Shown here in pieces: positions 1 to 7,763 of a DNA stretch of 18,233 nt (position 1 is the first letter of the stretch; every line of letters begins with the position of its first letter). Source of the stretch: JBHJHK01 sp050330975. Its GTDB lineage: Bacteria > Pseudomonadota > Gammaproteobacteria > Competibacterales > Competibacteraceae. The stretch covers positions 1-18,233 of the forward strand of contig JBHJHK010000027.1 of assembly GCA_050330975.1 (NCBI GenBank). The letters are read 5' to 3'. The translations under genes and the position numbers were made by a program. The notes beneath the pieces were generated by a model. It ran no database searches and was not told the DNA's origin. It worked only from the letters and a program-made list of their open reading frames with translations.

Positions 1-1947
1 TCGGGCGTGCCGGCCCCTTGCGGTCCCCCGCCGGGGGCCCGGGGGGGGGGCCCAGGGGGGGTTGGGGGGGCCCTCTAGGGGGGGGGGGGGGGAGCGCGGG
101 TCGACTGCCCTGGGGGCGGTGGCGGTGAGGGCCCAGGTGAGGACTTCCACCTCGGCGTTGGGGATGGTGCGCCGGTAACGGCGGCGGTACTCGGCGTCGA
201 AGGCCTGTTGTAGGGTGGCGCGGTCCCCGGCGCCCAAGGGGGTGGGGGGCAACGCCACGGGGATCTCGTGGCCCTGGCCCATGTAGCGCATATGGGCCAA
301 GCCCTCCAACTGGATGGGTACCTCAAAGGCCGCCGCCCGCACCACCTCCAGGGCCTCAAAGGCCATGGCCTCCAGGAGGGCGTTGACGGGCTCGGGGTCG
401 AAATCCCCCAGGGGCATGGGTCTTGAGCGAACCACTTCAAAGGCCACGGGGGCCCGCAAAAACCCCACCGCCGATCCCACCCCGGCATCTCGGGGCACCA
501 CGATGCGGTGGATGCCCAACTTGTCGGCGAGCCTACCGGTGTGGAGGGGGGCGGCGCCGCCAAAGGCCACTAGGGTGTAGTCGGCGATGACCTTGCCCCG
601 CTCCACCCCGTGGACCCGGGCGGCGTTGGCCATGGTTTCGTCCACCATCTCGGCGATGCCGTAGGCCGCCAGGGTCTCGTCGAGGCCCAGGGGGGTGGCG
701 ATGTCCCGGCCAATGGCCCCCTGGGCCTCCGCCGGCACCAGGGTCACCCGACCGCCGGCAAAGTCCGCGGGATCGATGCGCCCCAGCTGCACATCGGCAT
801 CGGTGACCGTGGCCCGGTCACCGCCGCGGCCATAGGCCGCAGGCCCCGGCTCGGCCCCGGCGCTGTGGGGGCCTACGGCAATCTGGCCCAGGGCGTCGAC
901 CCGGGCCATCGAGCCACCGCCGGCGCCGATTTCCACCATTTCGATCACCGGGATCCGCAACGGCAACCCGCTGCCCTTGAGGAACCGCGCCGCCCGGTCC
1001 ACCTCGAATTCCCGGGCGGTTTGGGGGGTGCCGGCGTCGATGAAGCAGACCTTGGCGGTGGTCCCCCCCATGTCAAACGACACCACCTGGGGCAGATCCA
1101 GTTGACGGGCCAAATGGGCGGCGAGGATCGCCCCCCCGGCGGGGCCCGACTCCACCAGGCGAATGGGGAACCGCCGGGCGGTGTCCAGGGTGGTGAGCCC
1201 ACCGCCGGAGGTCATGAGGAGTACAGGACAGCCCAGGCCTCGGGCTTCCAAGCCCGAGGCCAAGCGGGACAAATAGCGGTCCATGGCGGGGCGGACGTAG
1301 GCGTTGGCCACGGCGGTGGACAGCCGCGGGTACTCCCGCACCTCGGGGCACACCTGGGAGGACAGGGTCACCGACCACTGGGGGCGCTCCCGGGCCAATA
1401 ACTCCCCTACCTGGCCCTCGTGGACGGGGTTGATGTAGGCGTGTAAAAACCCCACGGCCACGCTCTCGACGCCGGCGCGGTCCAACGAAGGGAGCGCGGC
1501 CGCCACGGCGTCGAGGTCCAAGGGAAGGCGGATGCGGCCGGTCACATCGATGCGCTCGGGCACCGGCAACCGCAGGGATGGGGGCACCAAGGGGACGGGC
1601 TTGTCCAGGTACAGATCGTATTGGTCGTAGCGGGATTCGTCGCCGATGGCCAACACGTCGCGAAACCCCTCGGTGGTGATGAGGGCGGTGACGGCCCCCC
1701 GGCGCTCCAGGATGGCGTTGGTGGCCAAGGTGGTGCCGTGGAGGATGAGCCCCACCGCCCCGGGGTCGAGTTCAGCGCGGCCCAAGGCCTCGAGGACGCC
1801 GGTGAATACCCCCTCTTCGGGGGCTTTGGGGGTGGTCAACACCTTGGCGGTGGCGCGGTGGGTGTCCCACTCCACCACCACATCGGTAAAGGTGCCGCCG
1901 ATGTCCACGGCGAGGCGGGGAATGGTCGGGCTCGAGGGGAACGCCAT
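1..1947 (-). CDS. Hydantoinase/oxoprolinase family protein, A-subunit type (partial, 3' end off window)
   Basis: This is the N-terminal 649 codons of an N-methylhydantoinase A / 5-oxoprolinase-like protein. These are cytoplasmic enzymes that couple ATP hydrolysis to opening of hydantoin or oxoproline rings; some act with a B subunit. I translated the frame from ATG 1947 to the window edge and found no stop. Visible motifs are DIGGTFTD (residues 15-22), HGTTLATNA (from 70), SFDMGGTTAK (290-299), GPHSAGAEPGP (359-369), FGGAAPLH (462-469) and RYMGQGHE, all typical of the family. Full-length relatives are around 690 residues, so only a short tail is missing. A GGGAGG Shine-Dalgarno lies about 11 nt upstream of the ATG. 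From about residue 619 the frame becomes a Pro/Gly/Arg-rich string that does not resemble the family C-terminus, and it coincides with long G-runs at the window edge. A frameshift or poor sequence is likely there. Family assignment is firm, substrate unknown. Confidence 0.93.
   Translation of the reverse strand, partial: MAFPSSPTIPRLAVDIGGTFTDVVVEWDTHRATAKVLTTPKAPEEGVFTGVLEALGRAELDPGAVGLILHGTTLATNAILERRGAVTALITTEGFRDVLAIGDESRYDQYDLYLDKPVPLVPPSLRLPVPERIDVTGRIRLPLDLDAVAAALPSLDRAGVESVAVGFLHAYINPVHEGQVGELLARERPQWSVTLSSQVCPEVREYPRLSTAVANAYVRPAMDRYLSRLASGLEARGLGCPVLLMTSGGGLTTLDTARRFPIRLVESGPAGGAILAAHLARQLDLPQVVSFDMGGTTAKVCFIDAGTPQTAREFEVDRAARFLKGSGLPLRIPVIEMVEIGAGGGSMARVDALGQIAVGPHSAGAEPGPAAYGRGGDRATVTDADVQLGRIDPADFAGGRVTLVPAEAQGAIGRDIATPLGLDETLAAYGIAEMVDETMANAARVHGVERGKVIADYTLVAFGGAAPLHTGRLADKLGIHRIVVPRDAGVGSAVGFLRAPVAFEVVRSRPMPLGDFDPEPVNALLEAMAFEALEVVRAAAFEVPIQLEGLAHMRYMGQGHEIPVALPPTPLGAGDRATLQQAFDAEYRRRYRRTIPNAEVEVLTWALTATAPRAVDPRSPPPPLEGPPNPPWAPPPGPRRGTARGRHAR
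41..96. other. Poly-G low-complexity stretch at window edge
   Basis: Several long G-runs occur here, broken only by short CCC or CCCTCTA blocks. They fall in the region that should encode the C-terminal part of the hydantoinase-like protein but yields only Pro/Gly/Arg residues. Sequencing or assembly noise at a contig end is the simplest reading. Confidence 0.6.
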
Positions 1948-1970
1948 GGGTAGGGAAGCCTCCCAGGTGA

Positions 1971-1997
1971 AGGAACGGCGGTTGCAGGAACGGCGGT
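1971..1997. repeat. 12-bp direct repeat, period 15, in the divergent intergenic region
   Basis: AGGAACGGCGGT occurs at 1971-1982 and again at 1986-1997. It sits between the divergent hydantoinase (start 1947) and MFS (start 2118) genes. Direct repeats spaced about 1.5 helical turns apart can be regulator sites, but this could be chance in GC-rich DNA. I found no convincing -35/-10 pair in the rest of 1948-2117. Confidence 0.35.
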
Positions 1998-2117
1998 CGA
2001 GGGCGGAGCTGGACGCCTTGGGCGGTGCAAATCAGCGGTCACACACAACTGCTATCATCGCGCACCACGGGACCCATCGCCTTTTATCCCCCCAAATCAC
2101 GGGAGCCATTGTCATTT

Positions 2118-3470
2118 ATGAACTCACCATCTGCCACCAGTGCTCCCACCACCCTGTGGGGGGCCATCGCATTGTGTTGGAGTCTGTTGTTTGGCATGGG
2201 CCTAGTGATGCTGGGCACGGGGTTCCAGAGTACGCTTTTAGGGGTGCGCTCCTTGTCGGAGGGCTTCCCCGCTTCTGTGACGGGGATCATCCAGTCGGGG
2301 TATTTTGCCGGTTTCGCCCTGGGATCCACCATCACCCCCTATTTATTGAGCCGGGTGGGCCACGCCCGGGTGTTCGCCGCCCTGGCGTCCCTGGCCTCCA
2401 TCGCCGTCTTGCTCCACACCTTGATCATCGACCCGGTGTTGTGGACGGGGATGCGGCTCATCACCGGGTTTAGCTACGCCGGGCTGTACGTCGTCGCCGA
2501 GAGTTGGCTCAACTACCAGTCCTCCAACCAGACCCGCGGCCAACTGTTGGGGGTGTACATGGTGGTGGTCATGTCCAGTATGGGTCTGGGTCCTCTCTTG
2601 CTCAACGTGACCGGCTCCGAGACCTTTGTCCCCTTTGTCTGGGTCTCGGTGATGGTCTCGGCGGCGTTGATACCCATTTTGCTCACCGTGGGGGGGGCAC
2701 CCCGTTTTGAGACGGCGGACCGCATCTCATTGGCGGAACTCTACCACGAGACGCCCTTGGGGGTGGTGGGTATGGCCGTGACGGGGCTGTCCAACGGCGC
2801 CCTCATCGGGGTGAGCGCCGTCTACGCCCAAGAGGCGGGGTTGTCTCCCACCCAGGTGACGTTGCTGGTGAGTGCCACCCTGTTGGGGGCGGTGGTGATC
2901 CAGTGGCCCGTGGGCCATTTGTCGGATCGCTACGACCGGCGGCTGGTGCTCATGGTCACCACGTTTGCCACCGCCATCGTGGCGGGGATCGCCCTGGGCC
3001 TCGCCCCCGGCAGCGGATTGTTCTTGGGAGTCATGGCGGTCCTCGGGGGCTTGTCGTTTTCCATGTACTCCCTGTCGGTGGCCCACACCAACGACCGGGT
3101 GCCCTACGAAAAGATGATCGCCGCCAGCAGCACCTTGGTGCTGGTGGCGGGAGTCGGGGCCACGGCGGGAGCCCTGGGGGCGGGGTGGTCCATCGAAGCC
3201 CTGGGGCCGCCGGGCTTTTTACTGTTTTTGCTAGTGGTTCACGCCGCCTTGGGGATCTTTGCCCTCTATCGGATGAGCCAGCGGGCCCAGGTGGTGGCGG
3301 AAGAGCAGGCGCCGGCCATGTACTTGGGTTCCTATTCCTCCACCGGGGTGGCCACGGCGGCGGCGGTGGAATACGTCCACGATGCCCAAGAAGCCTCCGA
3401 CGCAGCTCCCCACCAGGCCAACGCGAGGGCAGCCGTCGACGATACAGAGAACTCGACGACTTCGCCCTAG
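2118..3470 (+). CDS. MFS permease, YcaD-like
   Basis: A 450-residue major facilitator superfamily membrane protein; the substrate is not predictable. The segments LFGMGLVMLGTGFQ (residues 24-37), RVFAALASLASIAVLLH (84-100) and GLYVVAESWLN (122-132) match the pattern I know from YcaD-type permeases. The second half has the MFS loop motif GHLSDRYDRR (266-275), which joins the two transmembrane segments flanking it. About 12 hydrophobic segments are visible. A hydrophilic cytoplasmic tail of roughly 70 residues, rich in Ala, Glu and Asp, follows the last one. I chose ATG 2118 because the hydrophobic part starts shortly after it. The frame is open back to GTG 2025, but that extension is not family-like. 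The Shine-Dalgarno is mediocre (GGGAG about 12 nt upstream). The gene is divergent from the hydantoinase gene, which could mean it moves a related compound, but that is inference. Confidence 0.9.
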   Translation: MNSPSATSAPTTLWGAIALCWSLLFGMGLVMLGTGFQSTLLGVRSLSEGFPASVTGIIQSGYFAGFALGSTITPYLLSRVGHARVFAALASLASIAVLLHTLIIDPVLWTGMRLITGFSYAGLYVVAESWLNYQSSNQTRGQLLGVYMVVVMSSMGLGPLLLNVTGSETFVPFVWVSVMVSAALIPILLTVGGAPRFETADRISLAELYHETPLGVVGMAVTGLSNGALIGVSAVYAQEAGLSPTQVTLLVSATLLGAVVIQWPVGHLSDRYDRRLVLMVTTFATAIVAGIALGLAPGSGLFLGVMAVLGGLSFSMYSLSVAHTNDRVPYEKMIAASSTLVLVAGVGATAGALGAGWSIEALGPPGFLLFLLVVHAALGIFALYRMSQRAQVVAEEQAPAMYLGSYSSTGVATAAAVEYVHDAQEASDAAPHQANARAAVDDTENSTTSP

Positions 3471-3474
3471 GGGA

Positions 3475-3510
3475 TGCCGTCGGGGGCCCCAGTGGGTCCC
3501 ACGGACGGCA
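3475..3510 (+). terminator. Hairpin after the MFS gene (possible terminator)
   Basis: TGCCGTC at 3475-3481 pairs perfectly with GACGGCA at 3504-3510. The loop holds two smaller palindromes, GGGGCCCC and GTGGGTCCCAC. It starts 4 nt after the MFS stop. There is no T-tract on the plus strand, so it is not a classical intrinsic terminator. It could be a processing or attenuating structure. Confidence 0.3.
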
Positions 3511-3515
3511 AAAGC

Positions 3516-3524
3516 TGGGATAAT
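3516..3524 (+). promoter_or_regulatory. Extended -10 promoter for the toxin-like gene
   Basis: TGGGATAAT fits the extended -10 pattern TGn followed by a GATAAT hexamer (3519-3524). The expected -35 position around 3496 is poor, which is acceptable for extended -10 promoters. Transcription would begin near 3531, giving a leader of about 43 nt. The leader contains AGGGA at 3561-3565, 8 nt before the ATG at 3574. Confidence 0.5.
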
Positions 3525-3573
3525 CTCCCCCACATCGAAGGATTGCCATGGCTATTGCTGAGGGACGCGCACC

Positions 3574-6500
3574 ATGTCTGGACCTCCTGGGATCAACAAT
3601 CCCATTCCCCCCTCGAGGACGCCCACCGAGGGACCCGACGAACAGCCCCGGGGCTTGGAGGGACGGCGTCCTGCCTTTGACGTCGACCCAAGGCCCCCCG
3701 AGGGCCCGGATCGACGGCCCGCGAATTTCGATTTTGGCCCCAAGCCCCTAGAGGGCCCAGAGCGACGGCCCACGGATTTCGATCCCGGCCCAACGCCTCC
3801 CCAGAACGACCGCCTCCCCCCCGTAGCCGAGGGTCCTGCTACCCCTCGAGGGCTGGAGGGTCAGCCCCCCCCTGGACTGGGCCCTGAGATTCCCCGGGGG
3901 GACCCCGGGTTCGCCGACGCCGCCCCAGGGCCACGGTCGGTGCCCCAGGGGCCCGCCGGCGGCGCCGCGGGCGGGCCCGAGGCCCGGCGCCCCCAACGGC
4001 GTGAAGCGGTAGGGGACGATTGGGACAGCAGTCTCCTGGACCCCGGACGTCGCAGCCAAGGCACCGCGCCGGCGGCGGAGGCCGAGGGGTTACTGCCCTT
4101 GAGCTTCACTGAAGCCGTGGAGGAGCCCCCCGCCGCCGCGGCGACCCCCCGGACAAGGCCTTTCCAGGCCCATCCCACCGGGGCCGGTGGGCCGACGAGA
4201 CCACCGGGGGAGGAAGAGCGACCCGCACCCCACCCCTTGGCCCGCCGGGTGGCCTCCCCGACGGGGGACGCCGACGCCCCCGGCCGACGCCCCGCGACCC
4301 CTGAGGTCGCTCCCCCGGGGGAAGGGACCGGCCTCGGCAACCGCGCCCCTGAGGCCGACGCCGGAAGGTCCACCCCACTGGTCCGCAAAGAGTCCCAACA
4401 GCGCAGCGCCAGACCCCCCGACGCCGAGGCACCGCGCCCCGGGAGTCCCCCGGTGGAAGATGCCTCGCCTCCGCCTTTACAACCTGCCGTCGGCCACAAC
4501 GTCAGCCTCGAGCGCCAGCGGGACATCGGCCAGTGGGCGGCGAGCAATATCGACGGCGGCCTGTGGCAAAGCGACGGCAACCGCCTGGCCCAAGCCCTGG
4601 CCAACCGGTCGTCCCTGGGGGCGATGAACGCCGGTGAGCGGCAGTTTTTGATGCACCAGGCCCTGGATCGCTGGGTGGATCAAGCCCACGTGGGGGCTCC
4701 TTTGCAAAACACCGATTGGGGGGCCATCCGGGATATCGTCGCCGTCGCCCCCCAAGTGCCGGGTTTGGGGCAGGTGGCGGGCCAGGCCATGGCCCAGCGG
4801 GTGGCGATGCTCAACGAGCTGCCCCAGACCCCACACCAGGACAACCTGCGGCAGCTGGCGGCGACCTTGGCCGAGGGGGCGGTTCAGATGAGCCCCCCCC
4901 CCGGAGATCCCCGCCAGCTGGTGGAGCAGTTGGGTCCCCACGCCGGGGGGTTGGCCCAAAGCCTGGCCCAGCGGCCCGCCGCCCTGCTGGACACCCTCCA
5001 GGCCCTCAACACCCACCCTCCATCCATGGCCAGCCAGGCCTTTGTCGCGGCGGCCTTGGACCACACCCCTCCCGAGGCCTACCGCCAAATCCCCGAACTG
5101 GCCGAGGCCATGGGCCAGGCCATAGGGCGTCACAGCCACCCCGACGACCCCAGGTCCCAGCGTCAGACCGCCGAGCGGTTGGCCGGCATCCTCGCCACGC
5201 CCCAGGGCCAAGACTTGCTGGCCTCCCCCACCGTACCCCTGGCCCAACGTCACCAGGCCCTGGAATTGGTGCTTCAAAACCCCCAGTGGGACGCCACTGC
5301 CCTCACCCGCTTCGAAGGCTCGGGCTGGCAACATCCGGGGCTTATGACCGCCCTCGCCCGCCCGACGGCGGAACAGTTCGCCGCCGCGGCGGAGGCGGGA
5401 CCCATGGCCCTGGAGGATGGCGCCCTCCGCCACCTGGTGGCCGCCCCCCGCTCGCCCACGGAGACCCCCGCCGACGGTGCCAAGCGGGAGCTGGCGCTGA
5501 AGAACGCCTTGGGGGAGCTGGGGGGCGACGCCCCCAAGGTGACGGTGTTGCCTATCCAGTTCGCCAGCGACACCACCGGTGCCGTCACCAGCGCATTGCT
5601 GCGGGTCGAGGGCCACGACGGCCAGCCGCGCTTTGTCGACCTCAACGGCCAGCGCTTTGAGAGCTTCGACGCCTGGCGACGGGGCAACGATCTGCCCCCG
5701 GGTAACGTCACATTTCCCGCCGAGGGTCAGTTCCAGCGGGACAGTCGGGAGCGGTTGCTGCTGGCCAGCGAAAACACCCCCAACACCGCCAAGACCCCGG
5801 AGTCTCCCCCCCGGGGGACGGACAACGGCGCTGGGGGCCAGCTGCCAGCGGGAACGAGGGGCGCCAAGGGCGAAGGGCCCCGGCCAGCGGAGCAGACTGA
5901 GGCTCCCAGGGGGCGGATGGCAACCGTCGAGGGCCCCACCGACGGCGAAGCCCTCAAGTTGGCGGAGAAAGCCGAAGTCACCGTAGGGCGGTTGGTGGCC
6001 GCCGAAGTGCGCCCCATAGCCCCCAACGATCTCCCGGGGGTCCTCAGTGCCCTCAAAGCGCCTTCGACGACCCCTACAACCCCGACGCCCTCCACATCCA
6101 CAACGCCCCAGCCATCCCCTGTCGAGCCCCAGGCACTGCCGTCCCCCCAGACGGCAGCGGCCACCCCCCAGCCCCGAGAGCCGGCCACCGCGGACAATGG
6201 CGCCGACCACAGGGCGTTTCAGGAGCTACTCCAGCGCCAGCAGGCCCTGGACCGGCTCCACCGGGAGCGGCTGGGGGCGGAACTGGAACGGGCCACCTTG
6301 GAGCGCCTGCTGCGGGCCACCGACGCGGCCACCCTCCAGCAGTTGATGGACAAGGGCCTGGAACCCCGGGAGTTGGTGGCCCTCCAGCAATTCTTCGACC
6401 GCATGCCCAGCCAGGCGGGGCCGCTGTTGGCCGAGTTGGCCCAAAAGCCCCAGGGCGAAGTTCAAGCCGCCGCCAAGGCGGTGGAGATCGAGGGGGCCAA

Positions 6501-7116
6501 CGGCGGCCACAGCCTGCTGCGCCACGGCCCCCAAGTGCAGCAGGAGTGGTTGGAGCGCCAGGTCAAAGAGGCCATCGCCCCCGATGGCAGCGTGTCTTAT
6601 GCCGAGTTCGCCACCCGCTTCAACGGCTACCCCACCTGGATCGAAACCCGCCAGGAGGCGCTGGAAAACCTCCAAGAGCTCCACGGCATCCATTTCGGCC
6701 CCCGCCTCGACATACCTCCCATGTACGGCCAACCCATGAGCTATCGCATCGTCCTCGACCACGGCAAGCCCATCGACGAGGGGGTAGTTTGCTGGCCCGA
6801 CAGTCGGGGGCAACTGTTAGTCAATCCCCCCGATGGCCAAGGCGGGAACGGCGGGAACGGCGGGAACGGCAAAGACGGCCCGGGCTCGGGGGAAACACCG
6901 GGGGAAGCTGAAGGCCAGTCCATGGTGAGCAATGTCTGCGTCCAAACTTCTCCCCTAGAGGGCAACCGCCGCACCCTGACCACGGTCCACTGGGATTCCG
7001 ATGCCAACGAAGGCCGTGGCCAATGGGTGGTGAGCCAGCACATGCCCTATCCCCAGGGTTGGGACCAGGGCAATCGCCGCTACAGCGACGCCGTCACCGG
7101 AGTCGCTGCCCTGTGA
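3574..7116 (+). CDS. Large modular protein with polymorphic-toxin-like C-terminus
   Basis: A 1180-residue protein I cannot assign to a named family. Residues 1-305 are Pro/Gly/Arg-rich and disordered, with a degenerate 17-residue repeat near the start. Residues 306 to about 650 are Ala/Leu/Gln-rich and look all-helical. About 655-715 form a small beta module running from TVLPIQF to FDAWRRGNDLPPG. About 716-878 is a second Pro/Thr linker. Residues 879-944 look like a charged coiled coil. The last 205 residues form a separate domain: GGHSLLRHG (977-985), RIVLDHGKPIDEG (1058-1070), TLTTVHWD and WVVSQHMP (1151-1158). This order of blocks resembles bacterial RNase A-like (CdiA-type) toxin tips, as judged by eye. 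There is no signal peptide, no membrane segment, and no PAAR, RHS, VgrG or haemagglutinin domain. The start is supported by AGGGA 8 nt upstream and by the promoter at 3516. The stop overlaps the next gene. A non-toxin scaffold role remains possible. Confidence 0.75.
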   Translation: MSGPPGINNPIPPSRTPTEGPDEQPRGLEGRRPAFDVDPRPPEGPDRRPANFDFGPKPLEGPERRPTDFDPGPTPPQNDRLPPVAEGPATPRGLEGQPPPGLGPEIPRGDPGFADAAPGPRSVPQGPAGGAAGGPEARRPQRREAVGDDWDSSLLDPGRRSQGTAPAAEAEGLLPLSFTEAVEEPPAAAATPRTRPFQAHPTGAGGPTRPPGEEERPAPHPLARRVASPTGDADAPGRRPATPEVAPPGEGTGLGNRAPEADAGRSTPLVRKESQQRSARPPDAEAPRPGSPPVEDASPPPLQPAVGHNVSLERQRDIGQWAASNIDGGLWQSDGNRLAQALANRSSLGAMNAGERQFLMHQALDRWVDQAHVGAPLQNTDWGAIRDIVAVAPQVPGLGQVAGQAMAQRVAMLNELPQTPHQDNLRQLAATLAEGAVQMSPPPGDPRQLVEQLGPHAGGLAQSLAQRPAALLDTLQALNTHPPSMASQAFVAAALDHTPPEAYRQIPELAEAMGQAIGRHSHPDDPRSQRQTAERLAGILATPQGQDLLASPTVPLAQRHQALELVLQNPQWDATALTRFEGSGWQHPGLMTALARPTAEQFAAAAEAGPMALEDGALRHLVAAPRSPTETPADGAKRELALKNALGELGGDAPKVTVLPIQFASDTTGAVTSALLRVEGHDGQPRFVDLNGQRFESFDAWRRGNDLPPGNVTFPAEGQFQRDSRERLLLASENTPNTAKTPESPPRGTDNGAGGQLPAGTRGAKGEGPRPAEQTEAPRGRMATVEGPTDGEALKLAEKAEVTVGRLVAAEVRPIAPNDLPGVLSALKAPSTTPTTPTPSTSTTPQPSPVEPQALPSPQTAAATPQPREPATADNGADHRAFQELLQRQQALDRLHRERLGAELERATLERLLRATDAATLQQLMDKGLEPRELVALQQFFDRMPSQAGPLLAELAQKPQGEVQAAAKAVEIEGANGGHSLLRHGPQVQQEWLERQVKEAIAPDGSVSYAEFATRFNGYPTWIETRQEALENLQELHGIHFGPRLDIPPMYGQPMSYRIVLDHGKPIDEGVVCWPDSRGQLLVNPPDGQGGNGGNGGNGKDGPGSGETPGEAEGQSMVSNVCVQTSPLEGNRRTLTTVHWDSDANEGRGQWVVSQHMPYPQGWDQGNRRYSDAVTGVAAL
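3664..3801 (+). repeat. Degenerate 17-residue tandem repeat in the disordered N-terminus
   Basis: Within the large toxin-like protein, three consecutive units follow the pattern RRPxxFDxxPxPxEGPx: residues 31-46, 47-63 and a decayed copy at 64-79. The period is about 51 nt. The repeats conserve an FD core and an EGP end, more than composition bias alone would give. They could be a short linear binding motif or recent internal duplication. Confidence 0.6.
6841..6867 (+). repeat. Three exact 9-bp repeats (GGCGGGAAC) encoding Gly-Gly-Asn
   Basis: Three perfect in-frame copies at 6841, 6850 and 6859 encode GGNGGNGGN, followed by a Gly/Glu-rich stretch to about 6915. They lie inside the C-terminal domain of the toxin-like protein, between blocks that should be neighbouring strands. 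This is a flexible, slippage-prone insertion whose copy number could vary between strains. Confidence 0.85.
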
Positions 7117-7763
7117 CCCGAGGCGATGGGGGCCCCCGGGGGATGGCTCCCCGTCCCTTTGACCAGGGGCAGCGCGGGGCTACTGCCCCCGACCCCACCT
7201 TTGTGGTGGATCTCCAACCGGGGATTTTGCAGCTGCGCCAGCGTCTCGCCGAGGTGGCCACGTCCTCCGACGATATCACCCCCTTCAAGACCGCCCTTTT
7301 GGAGAGCGCGGTCTTGGTGGCAGGGGAATTGCCGGCGGGGGGCACCGGGGCGGCCCAGGCCTGGATCGAGCCGTTTTTGGCCTCCCTCAACGAACCCTAC
7401 CGGGGCAAGCTACTGGCGGGGGAACGGCCGTGGCGGGTCGTGGATCCCAGTGCTGTTCGGCGGCGGATCGTCGCCATCGCCCGCTTTGGCCTGGCCGCCG
7501 AGGGACCGTTGCTGGACAATCCCCAGGCCGCCGAGCGCCTGGCCAACAGCCTGTTGAAGCAATTCCCCCCCGAGGGGCTGACGGTGTTCACCAACGTCAC
7601 CCCCCTGGAACCCCATGGTCCAGGAAAATCCCCCGGGCGAGCCCAAGTGGTGGCCACCGCCGCCGGATTCCGCCTCCTCGCCCTGCCCTGGGCCAGCCAG
7701 GAGGGCTTTGTGTTTGTCGCCCCACCTCGCGTGACCCTGCTGTGGTTTGTGGGTTTTGGTTGA
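7113..7763 (+). CDS. Unrecognised protein overlapping the toxin-like gene; candidate immunity protein
   Basis: A 216-residue soluble protein of no family I recognise. Its GTG start at 7113 overlaps the toxin-like gene's stop in a GTGA arrangement, with GGAG 10 nt upstream, which implies translational coupling. ATG 7143 in the same frame would give 206 residues and is a reasonable alternative; the residues between are low-complexity. From about residue 25 on it looks folded: helices at DLQPGILQLRQRLAEV and FKTALLESAVLVAGEL, an Arg-rich helix at PSAVRRRIVAIARFGL, then a beta-rich C-terminus ending in LLWFVGFG. No signal peptide and no zinc or catalytic motif is evident. Position directly behind a gene with a toxin-like tip is the usual place for an immunity gene. 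That role is inferred from context only. The stop overlaps the -35 of the ligase promoter. Confidence 0.7.
   Translation: MTRGDGGPRGMAPRPFDQGQRGATAPDPTFVVDLQPGILQLRQRLAEVATSSDDITPFKTALLESAVLVAGELPAGGTGAAQAWIEPFLASLNEPYRGKLLAGERPWRVVDPSAVRRRIVAIARFGLAAEGPLLDNPQAAERLANSLLKQFPPEGLTVFTNVTPLEPHGPGKSPGRAQVVATAAGFRLLALPWASQEGFVFVAPPRVTLLWFVGFG

Noticed and set aside
610..1401. 263-codon plus-strand open frame over the hydantoinase gene
   Set aside because: The minus strand gives an unmistakable family protein here; the plus-strand product is low-complexity Gly/His/Arg.
4477..6210. 577-codon minus-strand open frame opposite the toxin-like gene
   Set aside because: It is an antisense shadow created by GC-rich codons. 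Its product is Gly/Arg/Val/Gln-rich with no motif, while the plus-strand gene has a promoter, a Shine-Dalgarno and structured domains.
6841..6867. Short tandem repeats as a CRISPR-like or VNTR locus
   Set aside because: The units are 9 bp without spacers and in frame within a coding region, so they are a coding microrepeat. No CRISPR array was seen anywhere in the window.
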